From Levilactobacillus lanxiensis (lineage in GTDB: Bacteria > Bacillota > Bacilli > Lactobacillales > Lactobacillaceae), in assembly GCF_016861655.1 (NCBI RefSeq), contig NZ_BOLN01000004.1, positions 1-64,000 on the forward strand: a DNA stretch of 64,000 nt, in the 5' to 3' direction. Positions 8,488 to 17,891 of this stretch are shown here, one piece after another. The notes below the pieces were generated by a model. That model was not told the DNA's origin, made no database searches, and saw only the letters and a program-made list of their open reading frames with translations. Position 1 is the first letter of the stretch, and each line of letters starts with the position of its first letter. Position numbers and translations under genes: made by a program.

Positions 8488-11349
8488 ATGCGGAACAATA
8501 AGGATAGGGGAGAACAACTTACTCCTACACACAGTAAGTGGCTGTTCGTTAGTCTGACGATTGCGGCACTAAGTACAGGAATCGCAATTGGCAGTGAGAC
8601 GGCTAACGCTGATACAGAACCCGCGACTTCCCAAATTAGTGAGGAATCGGCTCAGAATGATGTTGATTCAGCTGTGAAGACACCAAAAGTAGAAGTTGCC
8701 GATACAGCGAAAGGTGAAAGTTCTGACGCTGGTTCGGATAATCAGTTAGATGTTGAAAAAGATGAGACTAGTTCCAACCAGTTAGACAATGAAGAAAGTA
8801 ACGGTGAAGACACGATTGATGAGGATGAAGAAAAGTCTGAGGATGAGACCGAAGATGAGACTGCAGAACCTGTCAGTCCAGCAGATACGCCTGATGAAAC
8901 GGTGACACCCGCTCCAACGAATGAGCAAACCGAAAAATCTGATTTTACCTTTCACCAAACTAGTGAGAACACAGTTGAAGTGACCGGGTATACGGGTGCG
9001 GCACAGCAACAGGCTGATGGATCAGCACCAGTTTCAGGTTATAGTACCGAGATTACGATTCCAGATATGTATGAGGGTAAGTATGTTTCTGGTATTGCAG
9101 ATAATGCGTTTAACAATGATGGCTCGGCTAATGATCACCTAACGATTGTTCCTGCATTGACCAAGGTGACCCTGGGGAAGAACTTAAATTACATTGGTCA
9201 GAATGCCTTTGCCAACAATGCGTTAACATCTTTGACGTTGCAGGGAGCCACCTGGATCAACATCAAGGCAGGTGCCTTTAAAAATAATGAATTGACTAAC
9301 GTTGAATTGAACGGTGCCGTTCAAATTGAACAGGACGCGTTTAAGGGAAACCAGTTGACGACGTTAGTCTTGCCAGATACGGTGAACGCTATCGGCGCAT
9401 CAGCATTTGAAAATAACCAGCTGACTGAATTGACGTTGAGTGCAGCACTGGAAAGTATTGGGACTTCAGCCTTTGCCAATAACAAAATTGCTGGGGCGCT
9501 GATTTTACCAGCAAAATTAACGACGTTAGGCGAGTATGCATTTGCGGATAATCGCTTAACGTCAGTGACCCTTAATCAGGTGTTAACTGATTTGAACACG
9601 GGAACTTTTGCCAATAATCAGTTAACCGGACTATTAACCATTCCAGACAATATTGTTCGGATTGGGGATAGTGCTTTTAGCAACGACAAAAAGCAGGGGG
9701 CTGGCTTGACCGCGCTCCATTTGGGAACCGGCGTCCAGTACATTGGGAATCGGGCGTTCACTGATAATGCACTGACAAACTTAGAAATTCCTGATACGAC
9801 AGATAAAGTTAGTGTTGGGGATGAGGCGTTCAGCGGTAATCAGCTACAGACGCTCAAGCTGGGGAAAAATGTCAGCACAATTGGAAATTCTGCGTTTGCG
9901 GACAATCAGTTAACGGGGACGCTTAGTGTTCCTGATGCGGTTGAGAAAATTGGCAATCGTGCTTTCATTGGTAATCAGTTGACCGGGCTGAAGTTAGGTA
10001 GTCAGATTACCTCGATTGGTGATTTTGCCTTTGCGAATAATCAGTTGGGTGGTACGCTTATCTTGCCTGAAAAGGTTAGTCTAGTGGGCGAATCAGCTTT
10101 CGAAAACAATTTATTGACGGGACTACAGGTAGTCAATAAAGAGGCCTCTATCGGTGCGAATGCCTTTGCCCAAAATGCGTTGGAAAAAATTAATTCAGCG
10201 GACATGACCTGGTCAAACGCAGTTAATGCCTTCAGTAATCAGAAAGCATTAACACTAGCAAATGTGCCAATGTCAACAACGTCAGCCCACAATGTTAAGG
10301 CACTTTTAGTTAAACAACTTAACATGAAGCCTAGTGATATTGGGGAGTTAACGTTTACCCTGAGTGACGGAACTAGTTTGAAATATGATGAAACGACTGA
10401 TAGTTTGTTGCTGCCCCAAGGGTTTGACACCAGTCATGATGGTAATTTGACGGTTACGCTCACAACGAACGCGGCATTTACTGGTCAGCTGGGCTTTCAG
10501 GCCCTGACGCTGGATCTACGGGTATGGACTTTTTCGGGCCAGGTTGACATACCAGTTGCTATCAAAAATATTAATAGCAAGTACATCTTTAAGAGTATTT
10601 GGTCTGCTGTGATTAGCGGTCAGGTAGGCTCAACGCAATTGGTTGATGCGCCAGTGATGGCTGGCTATCGGATTCTTAATCCGGATACGCAGCAGGACAT
10701 AACCACTTTTACCGCCATCTTTGGTCCCGACAAGGTAACGACGCGAGATACAATCGAGTATTTGCAAGTTGCACCTGATGACAACAATTCAGGGGAGACG
10801 ACATCCACAAAGGAAACGGAACCGGTTGACCCTGAAACGGGCGAGACTGTAACGCCGCACCCGGGGGGCGAGGCTGAAACGACAACGTCGAATACAACTG
10901 GCAATACGCCAGATAAGTTATCCGACAAAACAGTGACTGATGGAACAACTAACACGTTAGGTGAATCAGCCAATTATCAAATTAACCAGGAGCAGGAAAA
11001 ACAAGTACAGGCACAAAAAGCGTGGGTGCAAGTTCAATATCGGTTAGCAAACGCACCGGTGGGACAACCGGGCAAGCGGACACATGCCGCTTATATTTCT
11101 GTTCAACCGAAGATACAACACCCAGATTGGACAAGTCGCCAGGCAGGGGTACCGGCTGACTCAGTTGTTGGCAACGGCTCAATGACTGAACCGGCATCGA
11201 CCCAACACATGGGGCAAGCTAAGATGGTCATGACGGCAACATCACTGCCTCAAACGAACGAGCAAACCAGTCAGTGGCACTGGCTAGGGGCCATTGGATT
11301 GCTGGCTGCCAGCTGGCTGGGATTCACGAAGAAAAAACAAGATGATTAA
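8488..11349 (+). CDS. LPQT-anchored BspA-type leucine-rich-repeat surface protein 2
   Basis: 953 residues from ATG 8488, chosen because GAAGGGA lies just upstream and the product then starts with a normal signal peptide (WLFVSLTIAALSTGIAIG...ANA). Next comes a very acidic Asp/Glu/Ser-rich segment to about residue 165, then BspA/LRR_5 repeats of the AFANNQLT type, a shorter non-repeat domain like that of adhesin 1, a Thr-rich linker and the sorting signal LPQTN with hydrophobic helix and KKKQDD tail. The same architecture as its neighbours suggests gene duplication. The acidic stalk differs from the Thr/Pro stalk of adhesin 1. Confidence 0.9.
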   Translation: MRNNKDRGEQLTPTHSKWLFVSLTIAALSTGIAIGSETANADTEPATSQISEESAQNDVDSAVKTPKVEVADTAKGESSDAGSDNQLDVEKDETSSNQLDNEESNGEDTIDEDEEKSEDETEDETAEPVSPADTPDETVTPAPTNEQTEKSDFTFHQTSENTVEVTGYTGAAQQQADGSAPVSGYSTEITIPDMYEGKYVSGIADNAFNNDGSANDHLTIVPALTKVTLGKNLNYIGQNAFANNALTSLTLQGATWINIKAGAFKNNELTNVELNGAVQIEQDAFKGNQLTTLVLPDTVNAIGASAFENNQLTELTLSAALESIGTSAFANNKIAGALILPAKLTTLGEYAFADNRLTSVTLNQVLTDLNTGTFANNQLTGLLTIPDNIVRIGDSAFSNDKKQGAGLTALHLGTGVQYIGNRAFTDNALTNLEIPDTTDKVSVGDEAFSGNQLQTLKLGKNVSTIGNSAFADNQLTGTLSVPDAVEKIGNRAFIGNQLTGLKLGSQITSIGDFAFANNQLGGTLILPEKVSLVGESAFENNLLTGLQVVNKEASIGANAFAQNALEKINSADMTWSNAVNAFSNQKALTLANVPMSTTSAHNVKALLVKQLNMKPSDIGELTFTLSDGTSLKYDETTDSLLLPQGFDTSHDGNLTVTLTTNAAFTGQLGFQALTLDLRVWTFSGQVDIPVAIKNINSKYIFKSIWSAVISGQVGSTQLVDAPVMAGYRILNPDTQQDITTFTAIFGPDKVTTRDTIEYLQVAPDDNNSGETTSTKETEPVDPETGETVTPHPGGEAETTTSNTTGNTPDKLSDKTVTDGTTNTLGESANYQINQEQEKQVQAQKAWVQVQYRLANAPVGQPGKRTHAAYISVQPKIQHPDWTSRQAGVPADSVVGNGSMTEPASTQHMGQAKMVMTATSLPQTNEQTSQWHWLGAIGLLAASWLGFTKKKQDD

Positions 11350-11360
11350 TAGCAACGCTG

Positions 11361-11398
11361 AAATGGGACAGATTCCAACGAATTTGACCCATTTTTTT
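11361..11398 (+). terminator. Terminator between adhesins 2 and 3
   Basis: AAATGGG (11361-11367) pairs with CCCATTT (11388-11394), followed by TTTTT. The AGGAGAGG ribosome site follows immediately. Confidence 0.7.
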
Positions 11399-11407
11399 CA
11401 GGAGAGG

Positions 11408-11431
11408 ATGGGGTTCCAACGACAAAATTAA
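11408..11431 (+). other. Seven-codon mini-cistron overlapping the adhesin 3 start
   Basis: ATG 11408 lies directly after AGGAGAGG and opens a 7-codon frame whose TAA overlaps the ATG of adhesin 3 as TAATG. The adhesin start itself has no close ribosome site, so it may be translated by coupling. It could instead be chance, with the distant GGAG used directly. Confidence 0.4.
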
Positions 11432-14166
11432 TGACGGAAAACCGGCCGTTGACGGCTGGACAGAAGAAATGGTTGTCAACCGGTCTAACGGTGATCAGTT
11501 TAAGTGCAGGGTTGGCGTTGAATGCCAACATCCTCAAGGCACAGGCGGCAGACCAACCGACAACGGCCGCCAGCAGCAGTTCGGTGACCGCGGTTACCTC
11601 TAGTGAGCCGACGACCGCTGACACAGCGGATAAGACTAAGGAATCTACAGCAACAGAAACGGACGACACCAAGACCACCGAGAAGCAGTCAGTGGGGGAT
11701 GAAGACGCCGAAAAGGACCAGTCGACGGGGACTGATGAACAGTCTGATGACAAAGTGCAGGTGGATACGGAATCACAGACCGATGGGAAAGAAAAGACGC
11801 CGGCTGAACCTGTAGCGCCACAGAATCAGGGGTCATCGTCATCTGAACTAAACGATGATGAGAAGACGACCGGGAGTGGTGAGAAAATTTCGGAACAGCC
11901 CGACCAGTCTGAGGTGGTCAAGCCCACTCAACCGTACCAGGTGAAGACGGCAGATAACGATAAAAAGCAGACGGTACCACCCGTAGAAACGACGGATGAG
12001 AAGACTGACCAGCGGAAGTTTGTAGTGGCTGACAGCCAATTGTTTAGTTCGCGGTTGTTTTTGTCACGCATGAATGTACCTATGGCTGCGAGTCTGATGG
12101 CTGATACAGTCGATACACCGAGTGAGACGCCGACTACTGAGACGGATGATAATGGATTAGTTTATCAGAAAGCCGCAAATGGTGATTCGTATACTATTAT
12201 CGGTTATACAGGAAGTAGTTCAGAGGTTACCATTCCAGATACTTTTGGTAGTGGATGGACATGGGTGACGGCGATTGGTGATAATGCTTTTGCCGGTAAA
12301 GGATTAACGAGTGTGACTTTTGGTGCGCATATTACCTCAATTGGTAATGGTGCGTTTCAAGACAACAGTCTCACTAGTGTTACTTTGCCTGACAAATTAG
12401 GTGTGCTAGGAAAACAAGCATTTGAGCGTAACATGTTAAAGAGCATTACATTTGGGGAAAATACTACTGCTTGGGATATTAGTGACGAGGCTTTTGCTGA
12501 TAACTGGTTAACGAGTATAAAGTTACCTGAGTCAATTACAACGATTGGTCAAGGGGCATTTATTGGTAATAAGATAGCTGACGTTTCATTTGATACCCAG
12601 CTTACGACTATTGGGGAAAATGCTTTTGCAAAAGAATCATTGACAAACTTAAATTTATTCAGTGATAACCCTAAGGGACTAGCTATTAAAACGTCGGCCT
12701 TTGCTGATAACCCGACCTTAACAAACTTAACTATAGGTACTGGTGTTATAAGCATTGGTGATAGAGCTTTTAGTAACGATTATATTAGCAATAAGTTAGA
12801 GCTTCCGGACTCGTTGCAGGCAATTGGTGAGTCGTCTTTCCAAGGAAACCAAATAACTGATGTGAAATTTGGTAGTAGGATTACTTCAATCGGAGACTAT
12901 GCATTTGCCGATAATCCATTTAATGTAACGGATGATAATGAGAATGCCTTGATTATCCCCGATAGTGTAACTAACATTGGAGCATATGCATTTAGTCGTA
13001 GTAATGACAACAATCCTAAGGAACAAATACCTAAAGTGAAATTAGGCAAGTCAGTGAAAACTATTGGAGTTTCGGCATTTAAGGGTGTCGGATTGGCTGA
13101 TACGCTTTCAATTCCTGATAGTGTCACTACAATAGGTGAAAGTGCCTTTGCAGACAATGACCTAACTAACCTAGAGTTAGGCTCAGGGGTCGGTCAAGGT
13201 GTTGACGAAAATAGCATTGGTGATTGGGCGTTCTCTGGGAATGATTTGCAAACAATCGTAACAGCCGGTGAGTTGACTAAAAAATCGTTAGGGGACAATG
13301 CTTTTGCGCAGCAACAACATCTGGGCCCCATCGCTGTTGAAGTCAATGGTAACAAGTTAATTGGAATCAGAGCAGCTATTGAAAGTCAATTGAATTCTGA
13401 AAATTCTAATCCTGATCAGTATATCAAGTTGCTTAAGCTCATGAGTTTTACGTTTAACAATAAACCAGTGACGTATGATTTTCTTACGGACACATTAACA
13501 TTGCCCACAGAATCAAGTACATTAACATTGCCGCAAAAATACACAGAATCAAGTATTGAATTGACCCTTACTTCTGGGCAAACAGGAACTAGTACGGATC
13601 ATTCTGGAAATTATGGCGTGGAGAATCTGACATTAACCTGGACGCCACAATCCAGCGGCTCTGGTACCAGCACCACCACGCCAGATACACCAACGACCCC
13701 AACAGATTCTGAAACTCCGGTAACCCCAGGCACATCGACGCCAACGACGTCCACGACGCCCAAGAACAAGAAGTCTAAATCCAAGTCGCCAAAGACGAAG
13801 CACCCAAAGACCAAGTCCAACAAAACAACGTCCAAGCAGCCTGTAGGGAAGCCAACGCGGCGAACAGCCACGCAGTATCCTGCCCAGGCGCAAGGACACC
13901 AGGTAACCGCAACCACTCGGCGGCCACAATCGCTGAGCTGGCATCAGCTCACAACGACGCGTGCAAACGGGACTTCGACCCCCACAACCGGCTGGCACTA
14001 CAGCCAAGCTCAAGGTATCTGGGTGCGGTCCGCTGGCACGCTATCGCGAGCCACCTCGGCGACGTTGCCGCAAACTCGGGAACAACCCGCTACCGGCTGG
14101 CAACTGGTCGGCCTAGCCCTCTTATCTGGTCTCAGCTGGTTCGGGTTACGGCGGAGACATAACTAA
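11431..14166 (+). CDS. LPQT-anchored BspA-type leucine-rich-repeat surface protein 3
   Basis: 911 residues. Signal peptide with core LTVISLSAGLALNA, an Asp/Glu/Thr/Lys-rich stalk to about residue 230, BspA/LRR_5 repeats (IGDNAFAGKGL, IGESAFADNDL and similar), a linker rich in Thr/Pro and then Lys/Ser (KNKKSKSKSPKTKHPKTK), and the signal LPQTR with hydrophobic helix and RRRHN tail. The very basic wall-spanning segment is unlike the other two. The repeat part (about 12130-13610) is much richer in A/T than both ends of the same gene, which suggests mosaic origin. The start is the only sensible ATG but lacks its own close ribosome site (see the mini-cistron). Confidence 0.88.
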   Translation: MTENRPLTAGQKKWLSTGLTVISLSAGLALNANILKAQAADQPTTAASSSSVTAVTSSEPTTADTADKTKESTATETDDTKTTEKQSVGDEDAEKDQSTGTDEQSDDKVQVDTESQTDGKEKTPAEPVAPQNQGSSSSELNDDEKTTGSGEKISEQPDQSEVVKPTQPYQVKTADNDKKQTVPPVETTDEKTDQRKFVVADSQLFSSRLFLSRMNVPMAASLMADTVDTPSETPTTETDDNGLVYQKAANGDSYTIIGYTGSSSEVTIPDTFGSGWTWVTAIGDNAFAGKGLTSVTFGAHITSIGNGAFQDNSLTSVTLPDKLGVLGKQAFERNMLKSITFGENTTAWDISDEAFADNWLTSIKLPESITTIGQGAFIGNKIADVSFDTQLTTIGENAFAKESLTNLNLFSDNPKGLAIKTSAFADNPTLTNLTIGTGVISIGDRAFSNDYISNKLELPDSLQAIGESSFQGNQITDVKFGSRITSIGDYAFADNPFNVTDDNENALIIPDSVTNIGAYAFSRSNDNNPKEQIPKVKLGKSVKTIGVSAFKGVGLADTLSIPDSVTTIGESAFADNDLTNLELGSGVGQGVDENSIGDWAFSGNDLQTIVTAGELTKKSLGDNAFAQQQHLGPIAVEVNGNKLIGIRAAIESQLNSENSNPDQYIKLLKLMSFTFNNKPVTYDFLTDTLTLPTESSTLTLPQKYTESSIELTLTSGQTGTSTDHSGNYGVENLTLTWTPQSSGSGTSTTTPDTPTTPTDSETPVTPGTSTPTTSTTPKNKKSKSKSPKTKHPKTKSNKTTSKQPVGKPTRRTATQYPAQAQGHQVTATTRRPQSLSWHQLTTTRANGTSTPTTGWHYSQAQGIWVRSAGTLSRATSATLPQTREQPATGWQLVGLALLSGLSWFGLRRRHN

Positions 14167-14177
14167 ATACGCAATTC

Positions 14178-14212
14178 AAATAGGACTGTGATTCTCGTTG
14201 CAGTCCTATTTC
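14178..14212 (+). terminator. Terminator hairpin after adhesin 3
   Basis: AAATAGGACTG (14178-14188) pairs perfectly with CAGTCCTATTT (14201-14211). The T tract is short, so termination strength is uncertain; on the minus strand an A/T tract also flanks it. Confidence 0.65.
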
Positions 14213-14396
14213 GTGTACCAGTAATTACTTAGCTAACCAACCTGAATGAGCGATCATTTGGCAGTCAAACGGTTCACCCCAGCAATATCTCTGGAATCAC
14301 CCGAAAAAATTGACATTCACCCCTAACTTCGCTAAAGTCAAACTAATAATTGCTCCAGACCATTTGTGTATTTGATAGAGAAAGTGGGGTCTTATG

Positions 14397-16361
14397 ATGG
14401 CAACAATCGTGAAACCGGAAGACCTGTTCGCCTTGCGTCCGCTGGCTCAACCAGTGAGTGATGGGCAGCGGGTGTACTACGTGGAGAGTCAACTAGACCA
14501 GCAGAAGAATGCCAGTCAAGCCGCCATTTATTCCGTCCAACTGGCGGATGGCAGTGATCGCCGGCGGTGGAGTCCGGCCGATGTGAGCGTCAACGAACTG
14601 GCACTAAGTCCGAGTCACCGCTATTTATCCTTCAGTGGCGTGGTCAATGAGCACGCCCAATTGTTCCTGGTCCCGCTCAACGGTGGGGCGCCGGAACAGA
14701 TCACGCGCGGGGATGCCGACATCAGCCAGCTGACCTGGGAAGCCAACACCGACGTGCTCTACTTTCAAACGACGACCGGCGCCAAGCAACCGGCAAAGGA
14801 TGCGCTCCCTAGCGTCCAGGTCGTCGACAAATTACAATACAAAATGAACGGCCGCGGCCTCTTACCACAAGGCCTGACGTATCAATGTATTCGCTACCAG
14901 TGTGCCAGCCGCGACCAATCCGTCGTGCTCGAACGCACGGACCCCTTTACCGTGACCGCAGCCAACGACCAGGGCCTCTTATTCTCAACGGAACGCCTGC
15001 CCGAAGACGAACACGATTTCAGCGAGGGCGTTTACTGGCATCCCTTCGATGGGACGGCCGACCGGCTCTTAAATGAAAAGCTGCCCGCGGGGTCTTTCGG
15101 CCAGGGACAGCTAGATGAAGACGGCCAACACGTGTTGATGTGGGGCCAGGACAATCACATCCCCAACGTCTCGCAATTTCACGCGTGGCTGGGCAACCTC
15201 ACGACCGGCGAATTGACCGACCTGACTGCACCGCGCGACGTGGAGGTCGGTGACATGCTGGCCATCGACAGCCAACAGCGACAATCCGGCCAGTTTGTGG
15301 CTTGGCTGACGCACAACACCTTTTTAACTTTGGAAAATGAACACGGGCGGTTAAGCCTGGTCAGTCAAAGCCTTGACGGCGATGCGCAACCGCGGACGTT
15401 GTTGGGTGGCGACCGGGCTATCACGGACTTTAGCGTGGTCGACCCGCAGACCATCGTCTTCACCGAGTCGACCATGACCAGTGTGAGCCGGTTAAAGGCC
15501 CTTAACGTCGCCACAGGCGAGGAACGGGAGCTGATTAACCCCAATGCCGTCTACGAGGCCAAACACGCTCTGGTGGCCGGTCAACGCTTCACCTTCAAGG
15601 GGGCGGCCGACTGGGACATCGAGGGCTGGTATTTCCCACCCGTTACGCCAGCGCCCCAACATCCCGCCGTGCTCTACGTTCATGGGGGACCGCAAGTCGA
15701 CTTCGGCTACGGCTTCTACCATGAGCTACAATTTCTCGCGGGCCAAGGGTATGGCGTCATCACCATCAATCCGCGTGGTGGCAACAGTTACGGCCAGGAC
15801 TTTGAGACGGCCGTCATCGGCCATTATGGCGAGGGCGACTTCGAGGACCTGATGCTGGGGACCGACGCGGCGCTGAAATTAGACCCGACGATTGACCCCA
15901 AGCAACTGTGCGTCACCGGTGGGTCTTACGGTGGCTTCATGACCAACTGGATTGAGACCCACACCAACCGCTTCGCCGCGGCCGTTACGCAACGCTCCAT
16001 TTCCAATTGGATCAGTTTCTACGGCACCAGCGATATCGGCTACTTTTTCACGCCATGGGAGCTCAAGCAGGACATGCACAACATCGACGTGCTCTGGAAA
16101 TTCTCGCCACTGGCCTACGTGCAAGACGCCACGACACCTATTCTGGTGCTCCACGGCGAGGAAGACCTGCGTTGTCCGACCACGCAAGGTGAGGAGTTCT
16201 TCGTCGGCCTAAAGGAAGCCGGGGTGGAAACACAATTGGTCCTGTTCCCGAAATCTAATCACGAACTATCCCGTTCTGGTCTGCCCAACCTGCGGATCGA
16301 ACGGTTGAATCGCATCAATCAGTGGTTCCAAGACCACTTACCAGCTAAGGAGGAAGGTTAA
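14397..16361 (+). CDS. S9 family serine peptidase (prolyl oligopeptidase/acylaminoacyl-peptidase type)
   Basis: About 654 residues; ATGs at 14394 and 14397 are both possible and AAAGTGGGGT favours the second. The N-terminal two thirds shows beta-propeller-like repeats (WSPADVSVNELALSPSHRYL and similar), followed by the alpha/beta hydrolase domain. The nucleophile is in GGSYGG (Ser near residue 510), the acid in HGEEDLRCP and the His in SNHELSRSG. No signal peptide, so it is cytoplasmic and expected to trim peptides, perhaps supplied by transporters such as DtpT. It forms an operon with proC, three bases downstream. Confidence 0.92.
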   Translation: MATIVKPEDLFALRPLAQPVSDGQRVYYVESQLDQQKNASQAAIYSVQLADGSDRRRWSPADVSVNELALSPSHRYLSFSGVVNEHAQLFLVPLNGGAPEQITRGDADISQLTWEANTDVLYFQTTTGAKQPAKDALPSVQVVDKLQYKMNGRGLLPQGLTYQCIRYQCASRDQSVVLERTDPFTVTAANDQGLLFSTERLPEDEHDFSEGVYWHPFDGTADRLLNEKLPAGSFGQGQLDEDGQHVLMWGQDNHIPNVSQFHAWLGNLTTGELTDLTAPRDVEVGDMLAIDSQQRQSGQFVAWLTHNTFLTLENEHGRLSLVSQSLDGDAQPRTLLGGDRAITDFSVVDPQTIVFTESTMTSVSRLKALNVATGEERELINPNAVYEAKHALVAGQRFTFKGAADWDIEGWYFPPVTPAPQHPAVLYVHGGPQVDFGYGFYHELQFLAGQGYGVITINPRGGNSYGQDFETAVIGHYGEGDFEDLMLGTDAALKLDPTIDPKQLCVTGGSYGGFMTNWIETHTNRFAAAVTQRSISNWISFYGTSDIGYFFTPWELKQDMHNIDVLWKFSPLAYVQDATTPILVLHGEEDLRCPTTQGEEFFVGLKEAGVETQLVLFPKSNHELSRSGLPNLRIERLNRINQWFQDHLPAKEEG

Positions 16362-16364
16362 GTT

Positions 16365-17168
16365 ATGAAAATTGGATTTATCGGCGTCGGCGGCATGGCC
16401 CAAGCCATTATCGGCGGACTGCTCAAGGCGAAAACGTTTGCCCCTAGCGACATCATCGTGCACAGTCATCGGCTTGAAAGCTATGGCCCTTATGCAAAAG
16501 CCCACGGCCTCCAAACAGCGGCCAGCAACGCGGATGTTGCGGCGGCTAGCGACCTGGTCGTCTTAGCCGTAACTCCCAACGTGGCCAGCGACGTGCTCCA
16601 GGAAATCGAAGCACAACTGGTTGACGGCCAAAAGACGTTGATCTCCATCGTTGCCGGGCTATCCCTGGCGAATATGGCCAACGTAGTGGGCGAGAACGTG
16701 CCAATTTTACGGACGCTGCCCAATGTGAACGTTGAGGTGGGTGCGGGGATGACCGCGGTGGCCGCCAACGCGCATTTGACCGGGGATGACCTGGCCGCAG
16801 CGTTACGCGTGTTCAACACGATTGGCTCCACGACGACGTTAGCCGAAGACCAATTCGGCGTCTTCAGCGCGCTGGCCGGGAGTTCACCAGCCTACATCGA
16901 CTTCTTCATCGACAGCCTGAGCCGCGCCGGAGTCAAGTATGGCTTAAGCAAGGACCAGGCCACAAAGATTGCGGCTCAAGCGACTTTAGGCTCCGCTAAA
17001 ATGGTTTTGGAAAGCGACAAAATTCCATTTGCCCTGATCGACCAAGTCGCCTCACCAGGTGGCAGTACGGTGGCCGGGTTACTGGCGATGGAAGAGGCTG
17101 GGCTGATGACGGCGGTGGTCAAGGGAATCGACGCCACCATCAAGCGCGACGCCGGCGGTCCAGCTTAA
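16365..17168 (+). CDS. proC: Pyrroline-5-carboxylate reductase
   Basis: 267 residues, the usual length. N-terminal Rossmann motif GFIGVGGMAQAIIGGL binds NADPH; the C-terminal domain carries the family signature around PGGSTVAGLLAMEEAG. It makes the last step of proline synthesis from P5C. ATG 16365 follows GGAGGAAGG that overlaps the end of the peptidase gene, so the two genes are co-transcribed; a peptidase linked to proline metabolism makes sense if the peptidase releases proline-containing peptides, but that is inference. Confidence 0.95.
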   Translation: MKIGFIGVGGMAQAIIGGLLKAKTFAPSDIIVHSHRLESYGPYAKAHGLQTAASNADVAAASDLVVLAVTPNVASDVLQEIEAQLVDGQKTLISIVAGLSLANMANVVGENVPILRTLPNVNVEVGAGMTAVAANAHLTGDDLAAALRVFNTIGSTTTLAEDQFGVFSALAGSSPAYIDFFIDSLSRAGVKYGLSKDQATKIAAQATLGSAKMVLESDKIPFALIDQVASPGGSTVAGLLAMEEAGLMTAVVKGIDATIKRDAGGPA

Positions 17169-17190
17169 AGCACCTTTGCGTGTTGTGTTG

Positions 17191-17393
17191 GTCGTTCGTT
17201 CCCGGCGGCGGGCTCAAGGCGCCCTGCTGTGGGGCCGGTTCCAGCCTGAAGGGCGGGCTTCCACCTCGACTTTGAGCCTGAGAAGCGGTCTCAAAGGTCG
17301 TCCTATGCTCTAAGCTGAGTGAGAAACCTCAGCTAAGACCATCGACACAGCTGGGCACCTTGGCCCGCCTCTGGTCACTTAGACGGGTTTGGT
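17191..17393 (+). repeat. Structured intergenic repeat, copy 1 (forward)
   Basis: GC-rich element downstream of proC. It contains hairpins TTTGAG...CTCAAA and AGCTGAG...CTCAGCT. Its skeleton (GCTGTGGGG, CCAGCCTGA, GGGCGG, CTCGACTTTGAGCC, TCTCAAAGGTCGTCC, GACACAGC) recurs in copy 2 on the other strand and partly in copy 3 at 26 kb. The stretch 17169-17821 has no supported gene. Confidence 0.75.
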
Positions 17394-17564
17394 GCTTTGT
17401 GCGTGGCCGATTAGCTGGTGTGTTTTGAGTGAATCAACAACGTTGATAGATGAATTAGCTGCAAGTGTTCTTAGTCACTATCAGATAGCGCCGTTAGTTT
17501 GTGGTAAGAATCATGCATGCCACCAAGGACCCAGACGACGGCAATACACGATGTTAGTCGGTTA

Positions 17565-17783
17565 GTTTGGCTGGGGTTCGGAGCCGGAGACAGACAAAAT
17601 GGGACCCGCTGTGTCAGTGGTGTTAGACCGGGGGACTTTTCCCGGCCTTACAGCACGGGACGAGCTTGGAGACGCTGGTTTTTGCGGCTTCAAGTCGAGC
17701 CGTAGGACCGCTCCTCAGGCCGAAGGCGGTCCCCATAGCGGGTCACGTTTTGGCGGTCGCAGGCGGAGAACCCCAGCCAAAAC
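17565..17783 (-). repeat. Structured intergenic repeat, copy 2 (reverse)
   Basis: Imperfect inverted repeat whose outer arms pair over about 45 bp (17565-17611 with 17737-17783; GGCTGGGGTTC against GAACCCCAGCC, GGGACCCGCT against AGCGGGTCAC). Inside are hairpins CCGGG/CCCGG and GGACCGC/GCGGTCC. Read on the minus strand it follows copy 1 closely (CTCGACTTGAAGCC, GTCTCCAAGCTCGTCC, GACACAGCGGG). Short reading frames across it are by-products of the high GC. Confidence 0.75.
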
Positions 17784-17821
17784 CATAACAGAATAAATAT
17801 CGCGTTTTGCAGTCTGGTGAG

Positions 17822-17850
17822 TTGCCTTTTTGGTCTATACCGATTATAAT
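17822..17850 (+). promoter_or_regulatory. nagA promoter with NagR-type operator in the spacer
   Basis: TTGCCT (17822-17827), 17 nt, TATAAT (17845-17850). The spacer holds the near-palindrome TTGGTCTATACCGATT (17830-17845), which matches the NagR/GntR dre consensus. Binding there would block RNA polymerase. The regulator is encoded two genes down. Confidence 0.8.
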
Positions 17851-17891
17851 AACAGTGTTGACTGAAGGTATAATTGATGAGGAGGAGACTC

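Noticed and set aside
13633-14013. 126-codon minus frame in adhesin 3
   Set aside because: Antisense of the Thr/Lys-rich wall segment; no start signal.
15544-16212. Several plus and minus frames inside the S9 peptidase gene
   Set aside because: High-GC shadow frames; the peptidase frame carries all catalytic motifs.
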